From Polytrichum commune (Eukaryota > Streptophyta > Polytrichopsida > Polytrichales > Polytrichaceae), in assembly GCA_950295325.1 (NCBI GenBank), contig OX485803.1, forward strand, positions 7,504,001 to 7,564,000: a stretch of DNA of 60,000 nt, written 5' to 3'. The translations under genes were made by a program, and so were the position numbers. The notes beneath the pieces are model-generated. The model was not told the origin of the DNA, ran no database searches, and was given only the letters and a program-made list of their open reading frames with translations. Of this stretch, positions 13,866 to 30,411 are shown piece after piece. The first letter of the stretch is position 1, and the number at the start of each line of letters is the position of its first letter.

Positions 13866-16296
13866 CTTTCAGCACTCAAAGTGTTCAATTAGACAATACT
13901 CTAGAGTGGTAAAATGAAATCCCCTAGAAGTTCAGGGCCAGATCATTACAATTTTTTGGGGAACAAATAGATACTCTATGTTGTAAAGATCTCAACTTGA
14001 ATAGTTCACTGCATTCTCACCTTCCCATTGCATGAGTCCGCATAGATGCCATGAGGACCCACAGGCCATATCTCAAAGCTTTGGCATCAATTCTGCAGGT
14101 CTGCTTCATTGAATGATCCATGGCTCGAATGTTGACTATTTATTGTACGTGCAGTATGATGGACTGTGGACCCCAGCTTCCAAGGATGTATACCAATTGG
14201 GTGTCCGAGGAACACAGTGCAGAATCTCCTTTTCTTTAATTTTTGTAGGTGATTGCATAGGCCCTCACAACTGTTAGCAACTCAACTTAAACTAGTGTCT
14301 ACATATTGAGCTTGCAGTCCATTTTCATTGTGGCATACGTCTGTGTTGTCTTTGCATTGCCACATAGGTACCACTCAAATGTAACTGTTGAATCAAGAAG
14401 AGTGATCACAACATGCAGACATACTTTTAACATTTTCAACAAGAACTCATCAGTGGTCTAGTACCCTTTCCAATATGCTCAAACACGACCAATACGAAAT
14501 GCTTCAAATCGTCATGGACCCTCATACAAGTTGGTGGGGCACCTTTTTGTGCACTGTTGACATTAGACAATAAAGAACGTTCAACACAACTGGTGACTCT
14601 AAATACACAATCAGATGAAAGACCAAGGTAACAAAAGACCAAGTTACTTTCCTCGTCACAACACCCAGCTTAGAATTGGTGACAAATTTCTTGGTTTCTC
14701 ATCCTTGTGTGCTAGTCGTAAGTTTCCACCAAAACACCCTACCCAGACAGTGGACAATTCGCAACATTCACTGTCTCCAAAACATTTTGAACTCGCACAT
14801 GCATAGCTACTTTTTGCATTGTTTAAAGTTCTGAAATGTCTAACGCCTCTCCCATTTGATGGAAACACTTGCATCTCAACAGTACTAATAAAGCTGGGGA
14901 GTGCAAGATCATCACACATCACACAGCCAAGCTAAACTATCCTTCCAAAACCAAGTCACGAGGCCAAGGCCCGTGCCTACTGGCTCTACTTAGATTAGTG
15001 AATCACAAGCATGGAAGTCTGATCACCTTGATAGGTCAGTGAAATATTGCACAAACAGCAGTTATTGCCAGGAGTGCCAAGTCTAACTTGGAAAGGGAGT
15101 CATGTCACAGACAGGGAGTGATTCAAGTATTCCTGGCACACACCAACCCTAGCATCCAAGAGTATGCATGCAGGTGTTACCGAGTTACTTTTTCTATCCT
15201 CCATCTGCTATTGATCAGAATTTGAGTTTTCAGACTTGTGTTGCATTCACAAATCTATAATAAAACACAAAATCCAGATTGAAATCGAACCTCCCCCAAA
15301 TCAGTTATGGTTATTGGAAGTGCATGCTTATTGATTCCTTAATAGAAACATAGGTCCTCCAAATTATGTTCACAATTGACTGTGGTGGTTAATAAAATCT
15401 GAAGTCTTCTAAAACATATGTAGTAGGATGTTTATTCTTTGATCCTCACAGAACCACAGATCAAAGACGAGTAACCAAATAACACCTGGATACCTCAAGT
15501 GATAACCAACACAAACGCAAACGCATTACATTAACTGATATCCAATGTCACATTCCCACTTTGTCAATTACAAAATACAATAGAACATATAAAACCTTCC
15601 AGCATCATTCATTGGCAGAGCAATTTTCAGACACCAAAGCATCATCAGTTCTCTCAAGGGTAGTGAGAAGAGGGAATTACTTACTTTTCAGGATGGGGAT
15701 GCCCAATGTGATCAGCATTTCCAATTCCAGAAAAGGCCCCTACTTAAATTTATAACAGAAAGCATATCAAGCGTTCACCTACATGAAGGCAGGTACTCTT
15801 TTAGTAAGTACAAGGATTCCATTTCAATTGCAACTGCGTCAGCACACACATACTTGAACATTCAACTGCAAGAAAGTGTCTGCAATTTCCATAAACTCAT
15901 GTTTATGGTCTGGCTTCAATTCTCCACTTCAATTGACACTTGATGTCTTGAATTCTTATATATTACAAATCAAATTTAGCAACAAACAGCCATGCATCAC
16001 CCGCTGTACCAGTAAGAAGACTTTCAAGAACTCCACATAGATGTTGCAAACAACTCTACAAGAATCTGGTTCTTGCAATTTCCATTCCAACTTGGTCTCC
16101 ATTATGGATACTCATTCATTTGCTTCAATTCCTCCTGGGGTAACCATTGCGGTAGTCACCAAAAACTTCTATGCCCAAAATACAACCTTTTCATAAACCT
16201 CAATCACAACCCCATATCGTATTCAAAGGAAAAATGATAGTCGATGTGAAAGAGTGATCCATTAATGTCGCAGAACAAGAGTGGCGCCCAACATAC
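13866..16296. other. Intergenic upstream edge of the MAPK copy B block
   Basis: A stretch near 14040-14370 loosely resembles 3121-3620 (GGACCCACAGGCCATATCTC; GAGCTTGCAGTCCA). Otherwise nothing was recognised. The duplicated kinase block begins at about 16297. Confidence 0.45.
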
Positions 16297-16744
16297 CTCA
16301 GTTCGGATCCAGCATCAAGCTGCAGCAAACCACTCATCTTCAGAGCTCATCAGAGAAACCTTCCTAACCTACATACTATATCCTCCTTTCTTGCTGAACC
16401 ATGATTGGGCTCACTGCATTACTATGGTTCTGTACATTGTGACTGAGTTGACCCAATATTTGAATCCACAACCACTATAGTGAAATAAAGAAGCCCTATC
16501 AAAAAGATGGGCAAAGAATCGAACTAAGAGTTAACCAGAAAGAAAAGAATGAAGAAATTGGGCTTGGAATGTGTTTCTACACTCTCAAGACCATGGTCCA
16601 AGTCAACCAACCACGTTCTACAATCCATCACTGCAGTGTCACATCTGGTTGAGGACTAATTCTAGTGAGGTATCATCTGTGCTCTTCAGCACATAAACCT
16701 GAAATTGCTCAGGCTACTTGAGAATGCAGTGTACCAATTGGTGA
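16297..16744 (-). other. 3' flank / 3' UTR of MAPK copy B shared with copy A
   Basis: Counterpart of 3632-4078. Similarity to copy A starts at about 16297. Below that point the sequence is unrelated. Confidence 0.6.
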
Positions 16745-19938
<3,194 letters not shown>

Positions 19939-21009
19939 GTTCTGCACATATCGCAAACCTCTCAGTAGCCTGTCACGGCCTTGCACCTAAGTGTATACAA
20001 TACGAAGGAGAAGACAAGGACACAGACCGAAAGGCTCTTGACGTCCCACTCAAAATCCCCTAAGCCATCGAGAGAGAAAAAAAGACAGTTGAAGAAGACG
20101 TCGCGACATGCAACCCAAGACCATCGCATGAACAGTTGTAGATCTAAGTACATCAGAATAAGTATGTCAGCATAGATTCTCAATGAGAATGACAAAAGAA
20201 CAAATGGGCATGCTTGAGACTTATTACAACAACATCTTAAATATAACCGAAAATCGAAACATGGAGAGCAGATTCAGGGAGATTCGACGGAGCTTAGATA
20301 ACCAGTGAATTCGCTGTCTTAACGCGATTCATTCTTCCACGACTTCGCTTGGGTATCACTTCGATGTGAACAAACGGGCTACACGCAATAGAGCAGAAGA
20401 CGTGATGATTATCAAATTCTTTGCGTTCAGCGGCAATTGATGCTGCTGGAACAGGTGCCCCTGTACTGCGTATTGCAGTCCGAAGTTCAACCATGGCATT
20501 ACTAAAGGGAAATCAGTGTCACGTCTCGTCAGTAGTGGCATCCACTTACACTACCTTACTCTACTAAAACGCTCACGTTTCCACTACCACCGAGGCCAAC
20601 CCTTGTGCCCACCCCCAAAAGAGTACGAGAAGGAGGATCATCACAGAATAGGTCTCTCCCAGCCAACCAACCGATTGGAATGTGCTCCGAGGCTCGTAGA
20701 AAGGCGCCTCCCCATGTGTACGTCGGGGGCTAAGGAGCTACCAAAAGACTCTACAAGTCCCGGAACTGCAAAAGGGAATACCAACAGACCTCAACAAGAC
20801 CCCAAGCCTTAACCATGTAGAGAAAATTTCCAAAACAACCAAGCCTAAAAATTTAGCAAGCATGCGTTCATCCAGGGCTAGCGACGGACTTTCTGCCTTG
20901 TGTCAGCTGATTGCATCCTGGCGTACGCCTTCCCTCCGTCGCCACTCCGCTTCCACCACAATGGCCGTGCGCTCCAACAATCAATCAATCAATCAATCAA
21001 ACAAACAAT

Positions 21010-21117
21010 CAATCCAGAGGCTCCTCCTCCTCCTCGTCCTGCTGCTGCTGCTGCAGCACTCCCACCACTCCACCGCCGGTGGCACTCCTTCTCCACACCC
21101 CCCCACCTGTCATGTGC
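21010..21117 (-). other. Leader ORF (uORF candidate) of MAPK copy B
   Basis: Counterpart of the leader ORF of copy A: MTGGGVWRRS start, a Gln run then a Glu run, and the same PLD-stop end. The frame is preserved despite repeat-length change. Confidence 0.35.
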
Positions 21118-21519
21118 TGCTACCCCAATCTGCCCTGTGCCGAACCCCGACGTCGCCCCTGCTCCCTACTATCTCCCAAACTGCTTCTACCCTAGCTCCC
21201 GCACCAGCTTCGCCACGCTGCCCCCTTCCCACAGACGCGACGCGGTCGCAGCAATGTTGATGTCGCTCTTGTTGTTGCTGCTGTTCCTCCTCCAGCGGCG
21301 CTGCGTGGCAACCGGGGCGGATCATCCAGGCATCCGCGGGGAGCATTCCTGCGGCTCGATGACGAACGCTCTGCCCTGCTCCGCTCCACTCTCTGCAATG
21401 CAAGCCTCGCCGCGGGGACCCTGCCCAGCTTCTCCCCCACAGCCTGCCGAGCCTTCCTGCCGACCCTGCCACCGACCCTCGGCTGCAGCCTATGGGTGTC
21501 TGCTCCCAAAGCGCGTTCC

Positions 21520-21533
21520 CACGTGCCCACGTG
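21520..21533. promoter_or_regulatory. Pair of G-boxes (CACGTG) upstream of MAPK copy B
   Basis: CACGTG occurs at 21520-21525 and again at 21528-21533, an 8-bp period. The G-box is the known core site for plant bZIP and bHLH factors. The equivalent stretch of copy A (8922-8954) has three CACGTT variants and no perfect G-box. Use by this gene is inferred from position only. Confidence 0.5.
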
Positions 21534-22059
21534 CGGTTCCTCCCAACGTTCACATCACCTCGGACTAGAGCTCAAATTATCATCCACCATGGACATGCTT
21601 CTTTCCTTCCCTTTGTGCTTATGGAAGTGCATGTACACCCTCGTCAACGGAGGATAGAGGTCTTGAATGGTTACTTTCTCCATCTAGCCACTTCTCCTTT
21701 GCCATGAAAATACACAATTTAGCACAAGATGATTAACAAGAAAACGGTAGAACCGTGAGGCTCTGTCCTTTACTATGAAAGACTATAATTATAGTTGTCC
21801 ACTTTGCTCATGCCATTCCATGGCTATTTACTATACCAAACCTTTCTTGGATTTTGTGCACCTTCTTCTCAAATGCAAGTCAAGGATTGAAGCTACTCAT
21901 TTATCACCCGAAATTTCTAAAATAAATAATCAAGAACTATCGAAATAACTATAGTTAACTATATTTCTTTCAATACATTTTAGGGAGCAATCATATATAT
22001 ATAAACTATAGTTAACATCCACATTAAATAAAGTGGACCAAAAATAACAAGAACAAGTA

Positions 22060-22440
22060 ACGTCCAAGTGTGAACGCAAAGTGGTTAGGAAATTTGCTCT
22101 TGAAACGAAGAAGTTGATGCATAGTCTTTGTCCTACAGACAGAGCCAACAAACCCAAATTGAGGCCATACCCACATTTCTCATCATTTTTGGAGCTCATA
22201 ATATGAATATCTTCTTCATCTCAAAGCGAAGACTCTTGTGCTCATTGAATCGTCGTATAAGTCCTCCCTTCCCCCCCCCCCATGATGCATATTAAACCGA
22301 CAATGGTTATTATGATTTCAGTATACGATGGAATTTCTATACGATGGAACATACGTCTTTTTGGGAATATGTTCTTGAACCCACACCAAACCACATTCCA
22401 CTTGAATATAGGTTTCATTCTTGCAACAATAACCAAATAA
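22060..22440. repeat. Dispersed repeat R1, copy near 22.2 kb
   Basis: Matches the 10.7-kb copy in CTCATAATATGAATATCTTC, AGCGAAGACTCTTGTGCTC and ATCGTCGTATAAGTCC; an added poly(C) run lies near 22265. Confidence 0.5.
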
Positions 22441-23995
22441 GGGTTGTCTATCTTACACTTAATGGACAAATAAGTGTAAAGAATTTTCATGACAAACTTA
22501 GAGGTTATGAAACTATCATGTCGCCTATAGGTTTGTGGTTAGTTCAACTCAATTGTCTCAAGCAGGTTTTACAATTAGAAGCACGGGATCATCCCATGCT
22601 CACTAGACACTCGTGCTTGATCATAGTCACTCGTGTGGAACCCTCTAATTAAAGACCGAGATTTCACGGAAATTGATATCCATTGTAGACAAAGGAGCTA
22701 TAGTAAAGACATGCCCTCTATAGTTTCGTGGTCAACTCCTCTCGGTAAGGTCTCAATAAGTATATGTAAGGCACCATTCCATTGTCAATGGATACCCATG
22801 CTTTGTAAGCATAAATGGCCACTCGCATAGAACCTCTAATTAAAGGTCGAGGATTTTGTGGAAATTAATGTGTGTTGTATTTGAATAAAATTAGACATGT
22901 TTTCCAAATACGGACTTCGTGGTTGCTTCAATTCTATCATAGGATCCTACAATACTCATATGGTATTCCTAAAATTTATGAAAGATGTGTGAATCCTTAG
23001 TGATTACTTGAGATTTGTGCTATTAAAATACAATTACAATAGGCCTTGTGTTTTATATATTTATGTTGAATAATGAATGTAAATAAAAATTGCTATAACA
23101 TAATCATAATCAACTCCGTGTCCTCAATCAGAGGATTTTACCATACAATTCTATCGTAATATCCTATCATAAAATTCAACATGTTAAAATTATGAACTTG
23201 GACTTTATAGAATTTTACTTAAATATGTGCCATAATTCTTATGGGAAAAAAAACTTTAAAAGTATACCCCCTATAAGGTTGTGGTTGATTCATTGATTGG
23301 GGCCCACACATTGGTTGCCTTTCATCAGTATCATGTGTAAAGACTTATGCTTCTCGCATGGTCTTGTTGTGAACAATTCCAACTCGATGGACATTTAAAG
23401 CCGTCATAGTGGCTTGTGGTTGTCTCATCTAGTTGGCCATTGTGAATCGCAAAGACCATCGATCAACTTTCACGATCAAAGCATAGACTCAAAAGTTATA
23501 AGAGTCCAAAGTGAAGATTCCTCTTTAAGTGATCAAATAGGCACTCCCAATTGTGTTCCCTATTAGGCCTATAACAGTAACTATATTGTGAGCTTATAGT
23601 CCAATCTCATCATCACACATGTCTTTTTGGTATCCATTCATGTGTACAAGCTTTGCCAACTACCTTAGTACATGGACAAGTCGGCAATAATGTAATTATA
23701 TTTGGAATTGCATCAAATTTCTCAATATTTATTTTAGAAAAGTGGTTTTTGTATGGAACATTATGGGATGTCAAGGAATTCCAAATATGTTGTTGTTTAC
23801 TTTTGCACATATCTGTAGGATTAACATTTGGTACGAGTGTGCTTAACTTGGGCATGTTACTATGGGTATCACTCAACTATAAGTGTTAGTTTTAAGACTA
23901 TAAGTGTCAGTTAATGCATTACAGTTGTACAAATACTGATGTGTATGCAATGCATGTGATATAATGTTATGCAAGTCTCAAGACATCGTAACATT

Positions 23996-24125
23996 GTTCA
24001 GATTCATAACAGTGCTTTGTGGGACCAACAATACTCCATAGAATATTCCCACATTTGTACTAAATGTGAGGAGTATTCCATGAAACATTGTCAATCCCAC
24101 ATAACGTTGTTATGAATCTGAATAA
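23996..24125. repeat. Foldback element, copy 1
   Basis: About 130 bp, almost entirely self-complementary: TCAGATTCATAACA at the left is mirrored by TGTTATGAATCTGA at the right, with GTGGGA/TCCCAC and GAATATTCCCACAT/ATGTGAGGAGTATTC inside. Confidence 0.75.
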
Positions 24126-25711
24126 TATTATGATAACATTGTTCAAATGAGACCATTAAGTTGAGTCGTGTGAAAAACTAAGTATCTAAATAAATGAATA
24201 CAATCCTAGCTGCATGGCAATGAGATTCTCATATTCAAAGTGAGATCGAAAGAGTTTAAACATCTCACGGGAAGGGATGTGTGCGGAATGGCTTACGATT
24301 CTCGTGACCCACATAACAAGACAACTTAGTTGAATAACATTATAGAATGGATTGTGTCATCCAAATGTACTTCATGTCATTTATAATCTCATCCAATAAA
24401 GACCGGGTGTGTCCGAAATTGGGCTTGTTTACCAAGTCCACGGAGGATCATGGTTGGGACAAGGGGTGTCTAAGGATGGGCCCATGGCACCACTCGTCCA
24501 ATGTTTTTGATAAAGCTCCAAAGTTGCGGATCCCTTTTGCATAGTTTCTTCATGTTACATGTCTTGCTCTATGAGCGTCCCATCCCCCACAAACCACAAA
24601 TGTCACTTACAATGAAAAAATAATTCATGTATGGATATTACTACTTTTAGTTGGTTGATTCAATTATGGAATCGACATTAAAGGCCTCAAATTAGTCTAC
24701 TTAGTGTTACTTGAGCAAAACGAAACCATCAAAAACTTATATAACATTGCACACCTTCTTGGTTGTGTATTACGGGGACCATGTATCACATGACCATAAT
24801 CTTCCTTTTACTTTGGGATTACATGTTTTGTGGGCAACATCCATACCGTAAACTGTGGATTTTTTCACAAGTGGTTGTAAATTATCATAGGTTTTTAGTC
24901 ACAACCTCTTCCTTTGGGAAAAAAGAAGAGACCATCATGTAATTGCTTGGTAATGTTATGTATGGAGACGTGTTTTCACACAATTTACATTGACCCCTTG
25001 TAGCTGGTGGAGGTCCAACTCAAAGAGCAAGGCATGGTCCACAAACTTAGCCCATCCCACCCTCTCAACCACTTGGTGTGGGTTGGTACTATTGTACATG
25101 GCTTTTAGCTTTCATGGGCCACACCACGCCCACTTTTGCATGAGAGAGCGACAAAGGCCATTTCGCCATGCTTGCCAACACGTTGACTACTACAAGTTAA
25201 ATATCTATGACAAACCCCTATTTTCAATCTTTTGTAATGCTCAAATGTAGTTTCTACGCAGGTCTCCACCAACACGGGAATGACATGTGGCAACATTTGG
25301 AGTGAAAACGGATTGCTTAACCACAACAAAAGAAGCGGGTGGGGGGGGGGGGGTGGTTCCCTTTACAATGTGTAGCAAACCCTAGGTGAAACGCAAGGGG
25401 CCTTACTTAGTAGGTCACGGAGTGTGGTAGACTAGAAAGACATGGTGGGAGAGACCAAGGTGTGCACGAAGTCCAACATGAGGCTTTGATACGCTTTTTT
25501 TTCCACATGCAATACGCTAAGCTTATTATATGGGACTCCTTCCAAACCAAGTTGCTTCGTGACCCCATTCACGGTGACCAAAGTTGAATCCCAATATTCA
25601 CGGGCGCTAAATTCGTGCTCCCAAAGACGGAGGGCAAGCAACGACACCGTTCATGGTAGTTCGTGTTACTTGCTATGTTTGAAGTACACGATGTTATGAT
25701 TTCTTACCAAA

Positions 25712-25750
25712 TGTGTGTGTGTGTGTGTGTGTGTGTGTTTTTTTTTTCCT
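25712..25750 (+). repeat. (TG)n followed by poly(T)
   Basis: About 13 TG units and a run of T. Confidence 0.9.
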
Positions 25751-26070
25751 CACCAACAAAGATTAAATAGGTTGAATGGACACTAAATGCGACATGGATG
25801 AATGATTCTATCCGGCAGTAACTTACGTCCTTAGCAAAACATTATAGAATTGCACAACTCTGAATAGTAATTAGCGACGGTGAACATCGTAAACGGCGTG
25901 TTGGGAAAGGACGCCGATTTAATGCTCACCAAAGTACATATAAAGGTGATGAATGTGAGAATCATCGTGTGTCAAAGAAGGGGAAAAGGCACTTCACTTC
26001 GTTGTCAACATTATTAACATCGAGTTGACATTTGCTAGTTGGTTTTTCAAAGGAGAGACTGATATCAAAA

Positions 26071-26455
26071 CTACACTAAATATCATGTTTATTGTCATAT
26101 GGTATTTAATGTCACTGTGGTAACTTTTTGGCTGACACTCCTTATGAATAAGTTTACAAATGACGATGCATGAGTTCATCCATTGGTCGAAACTCCGCCT
26201 TCTCTTGTCAGCAACATGTGATGAAATATTGTCATGGGATGATTACAGTTTGGATGTAAAATCACTTGGTAAGTGACAGTAATTGCAACATTGTAAATCT
26301 ATAATCCCCCCCCATAATTTTTTTAAAAAAAAATACAAGGAATGACAAATGATGTTGGGTTAACATTTAGTGTTGATGACACTATACCACGGTTTACAAT
26401 TAGTATTGAGCAAGACTATTAGAATTGGTGACACTAAATATCATAATTAGTGTAG
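26071..26455. mobile_element. MITE with CTACACTAA...TTAGTGTCAC ends
   Basis: Left end CTACACTAAATATCATG, right end ATAATTAGTGTAG preceded by GTGACACTAAATATC. The interior shares CTTATGAATAAGTTTACAAA and AAGTGACAGTAATTGCAAC with the copy at 34459. About 385 bp. A poly(C)/poly(A) run lies at 26306-26335. Confidence 0.7.
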
Positions 26456-26936
26456 TTGTTGATCCAAGTGGAGAGCACTTTCAACAAATCCCTTGTACTT
26501 ATCTGCAACATTTCATTTCTAACTTTTGGTTTTTGTTCATAAGCGGACTGGTCATGTCCCCATAAACAACTTGAGTATGTGGATGTCTCGATGTTATGGC
26601 ACCATCTCATCCTTCAAAAACCAAGGACTCGGTGACCAAATTTGTCGTGGACGAAGTTGAATCTTGCATGTCGAGGGTGCTAAATTGGTGCTCACGAAGA
26701 CGGAGGACAACCAACTACTAGAGAGGGGCACCAAAGGTCCGCCAAGGTGCAACAAGATGATGACCATGGTATTTGTCGCGGTGTCAAAGAGGGAGACTAG
26801 TTCACATTAATGTTTCGTTGTCAACATCCACATCAACGTGACATCTACTAGTTGGTTACAATAATCACTCGTGAAATAGGGAGCACATCCAACAACTACC
26901 TATTATTGTATATCCATGTAGACAAATTGTTTACGG

Positions 26937-27375
26937 AGGACGGTAAACCTCTCCCCCTACAAGCTTTTTGGGGAGGTAGATACGGGCAAGGGCAGCCCCC
27001 CGGGGAAAGAAAAAAGAAAAAAAATCATCAAGATTTCTAGGACCCCAACAAAAACGTCTTCCTCGTCTGACTTCAACAAAACCATTGCCCTTGTATTTTT
27101 GAAGGTCACTTATCCACAAATCCCATATTGGGTGCACTTCACCTTCAAGGTCCAAAATATAATGTGTGTGTGTGTGTGCGCACGCATCCACTTAGTAAAG
27201 AAGCAATTGACTAGGATTTCATTGCGGAAGTGAAAGTGTCAATAAAGCATGTAATGAACTCGGAAGTCAAACACATTACAATATCCTCATTAGCATTGAT
27301 GTTATAACTTTTTTGACTTATCATTTGAAGGGGTCTTTTTCATTCTAAATTGTTACTTAAATAAGTGTGTTGATT

Positions 27376-27408
<33 letters not shown>

Positions 27409-27622
27409 TTGGATTTCGAACCTTGAAGGTGAAGTGCACTCAATATGGGATTTGTGGACAAGTGGCCTTCAAAAATGCAAGGGCAATGGTTTTTTCGAAA
27501 TCAGATGGGGCGGGCATAAGTGTTTGTTCGGGTCCAAAAAATCTGAATTTCTTTATGGGGGCTACCCCTACCCATATCTACCTCCCCCGAAAAGCTCATA
27601 GGGGGAGGTTTAACGTCCCCCC
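26937..27622. repeat. Large inverted repeat with AC/TG microsatellites at the inner edges
   Basis: Left arm 26937-27182 and right arm 27377-27622 are inverted copies of about 240 bp, sharing CATTGCCCTTG, CACAAATCCCATATTG and GTGCACTTCACCTTCAAGG. A TG run closes the left arm and an AC run opens the right. The roughly 195-bp loop is unrelated. The arms are diverged, so this is not recent. Confidence 0.75.
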
Positions 27623-28986
27623 GGTCACTTGAGGTAAGAATATCCAAAACCAAAGCTTGGGGTTCGTGGCATCTACATAAACTCGTCCATCATGGATGAA
27701 GGGGTATTTACTTAAAAAAAAAACTCCCCTAGAAGATTGAGGGTTGATTCATTTCAATTGAACACCACTAGGCAAATTTGGGGTCTTTAACTCTAATTTT
27801 GAAGACAAACCGTCTAAACATATTCATGTACAAATTACATTATAGTTCATTGCGTTTTCGTCTTCGCCATGGATGAATTTATGTCAACACCATGAATCCC
27901 TAGCCCATAACCAACACATTGTATTGTATTGTATTCTTACATTTAAAGGCTTTTAGATGTACGCATGTGGTACACAATTGTGCGTAGGTAATGTGTTTAT
28001 CTTGGATTAGGAGTCTCGTGATGTAAGCTTAAATTAGGGGCAAATGTTCACAACACCTATTGAGGGGAAGGGCATAGTGGGGGAGAGGAGAGTAAAAAAG
28101 AAGAAGTAAACTTAACCCTTGAATTGAGATCAAAGACCCCAAATTAGTCTAGTGAGCTTAGTTTTGGATGAATCCACAACCAATTAACGTAGGGGTAAGT
28201 TTCTACTATCACCCTCTTGGTATGTGTTAGAAAACCAAACCTGTAAGTTAGTATAAAAAATTTATGCACGAACAAATTAAGTAGGTGGGGACCTCATGTG
28301 AATGTTCACGACACCTACCGAAGAGAAGGGTGAACTGGGGGAAGGGGAGGGCGGAAAAAGAAAAGAAAAAGAAAAAATAACGCCAATATTTAATACCGGC
28401 ATGAATGTGAGCCCGTTGGCCATACACTGATCACGGTGTTCCGTGAACATTTACCACTATAGTCGAACCTCATATTCCCGACCAGAATCCCATCAAGAAT
28501 CTACAGGGTGCCATAATCTTGATCATGTTGGGACTAAATTTCGACCATGCCGGAACCAATAATGTCATGACACATGTCCACAAGAAGGAACGAGTGGTTA
28601 AAATGAGCGTCTATGGCAGGCTCTACACGTTGGTAATATGTTGGGACCAATTTTTGGGTCTACAAATTCATAATAATTTGAACATAAGGAATAAAATCAC
28701 CAAAGAAGTTGTAGTCCTCTTGATTTCTATCTCCCTACACAAGACAAGTGTGTTCCGCCTTATACTCCTCCCGATCTAGCGCACGGTCTCTTAAGTGATC
28801 AATTGTGGGTGCCTCTGTTCTATCATAAAACGACATCTATCCATCTTTAGCCGATAAAACCCCTATATCAAATTTAAGAACCCCAAGTTAGTCTAGCGAG
28901 TTGAAATTTGGGATGAATCAACAACCATCTATGTCGGGTTGCATGTTTTTACTACTAACAATGCAACGTTTGGTAGGTAGGTCTTA
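27623..28986. other. Intergenic; no gene seen
   Basis: Two GTTCACRACACCTA...GGGGAGGG(A/C)G blocks near 28046-28100 and 28301-28355 form a diverged direct repeat. Nothing else recognised. Confidence 0.4.
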
Positions 28987-29522
28987 GGGCCGCTTTACAC
29001 CTAGAGGCCGGGCCATTTCATTGTGTAAGAGGCTTGAAATCCTCACTTGTGTTTGGTTAAAAGGCTAAAATTGGCCCCAACCCCTTTATACTTAGAGGCC
29101 GGGGCGATTTGGTGGTATGAAATTTTTAATCAAAAAATGCATGTTATGACACGGCCCGAGCTCATCGAATTGGGTGCACCCCAAATGAAGGCCAATTCTT
29201 GGCCTCAGGGCCAATGTCAAATTTCAAAAAATAATCTTTAATAATTTTTATTTTTTTTTCTAGCGAACCATATCCATTGGATTATGTGGAAATACGAACG
29301 GCTCTATGCTAAATTATGCTAGATCCGATGGCTTATGCTAGATTTATTGAATCAGCCTAGCTTCTTGGCCCTAAGGCCTTTACATATGAGAAAATTGGCC
29401 CCCATTCTAATCTTATTATAATGTGTAGTTGAGGCTGGCCTCCAACCCAAAAGGGGCTGAAATTTCATGCAATCGGCCTTCATCAAGGGGAATTGGCCCG
29501 GCCTCTAGGTGTAAAGCGGCCC
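28987..29522. mobile_element. Harbinger/Tourist-like MITE with TTA target duplication
   Basis: Near-perfect terminal inverted repeats of about 29 bp start GGGCCGCTTTACACCTAGAG on both strands. TTA flanks both ends (28984-28986 and 29523-29525). An internal degenerate copy of the end sequence lies near 29090. About 536 bp, non-coding. Confidence 0.8.
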
Positions 29523-30387
29523 TTATTAGGAAGCAATACCGGGAGACCTCCTCGTTACACAATGGACCACGGGGTAACTTAAACTAAATGGAGTGGGCCC
29601 GGTGGAAGTGGGAAGTGACGAAGTGGTCATGATGCACCCCAACACATTATTGGACCAAGTGACCAATAGAATCCCATGGGAAGCGCTTTGTGGGTCCGCT
29701 TCCCAAACAACAACACCGTCGTCTTGCATCATGTTCGGTTCTTTTAAACTATATATCGACAAAACATTCGCGCTCATGTTTAGGGCTTGGAAGTTTGGGA
29801 CCACCGCATTGTGGGCTCCGGAACCCACACACACAAGGGTTTCTTGTTGCGACTTTGTTGCAAACATTACTAAGATCCTTGGTTGCGTTTTGTGGGACCA
29901 AGTATTGGACAAGAAAGATTCTGCTTTGATCACGGGATTCCTCATTTACGGGGAGCACTGAGGTTGTACATTGCGGAGCTTTTGATAAGCGTTTGGTTTT
30001 TCGTTTTTTTATTACAAACTCTTTCTTCTTTGGAGAGAAAGCGACCGTCGTCTAGCTGCTTAGAAATGTTATGTGATATTAAGGCACATGTAAATTGATA
30101 ATCACATGATCATGGGACAAATTTGGGGAGCCCTTCAAGTTGGTTCATGTGTAATGCACAAAGAAACCAAGTTCTTCACCGTTTGGGGGGGGGGGGGGGG
30201 GCATTGGCGAAAATGTAGAAAACCATGTGCAAGAAAATGTAGGGTGGGTTTTATTCAAGACACGTAAATTTTACATGTTTCTTAGATATACAATAACGTC
30301 CTCTAAATGTGAATTTGGGAGTTATATGTAATGTACAGTGTGGTTTAAGTCGTGGTATTTTTTATTTAGATGTAAAGTAACATAAAT

Positions 30388-30411
30388 TATTTATTTATTT
30401 ATTTATTTATA
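30388..30411 (+). repeat. (ATTT)n microsatellite
   Basis: Five to six ATTT units. Confidence 0.9.

Larger units (their letters stand above)
19987..21560 (-). promoter_or_regulatory. Leader intron, 5' leader and promoter region of MAPK copy B
   Basis: Homologous to the upstream region of copy A up to about 21.4 kb, with indels at CAG- and TCAA-type simple repeats. The GC-rich block runs from about 20.87 to 21.55 kb. Homology to copy A then breaks down, so the distal promoters differ. Two perfect CACGTG boxes lie in the diverged part. Confidence 0.6.
21561..25540. other. Intergenic, repeat-derived
   Basis: Holds the R1 copy at 22.06 kb, a related fragment at 23.49-23.66 kb and foldback copy 1. 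Short frames only; none shows a domain. Confidence 0.45.
25541..26936. repeat. Two diverged direct units split by a MITE
   Basis: GGTGACCAAAGTTGAATC, GGCGCTAAATTCGTGCTC and AAGACGGAGGGCAAGC (25570-25640) recur as similar blocks at 26628-26710. TTCGTTGTCAACATTATTAA (26000) recurs at 26816. The MITE at 26071-26455 separates them. Confidence 0.45.

Noticed and set aside
27376-27402. CRISPR-like or regulatory array from the regular AC/TG repeats
   Set aside because: Plain dinucleotide microsatellites with no spacers.
29593-29961. 122-codon ORF as a gene
   Set aside because: The opposite strand is also open, no domain is recognisable, and the area is repeat-derived.
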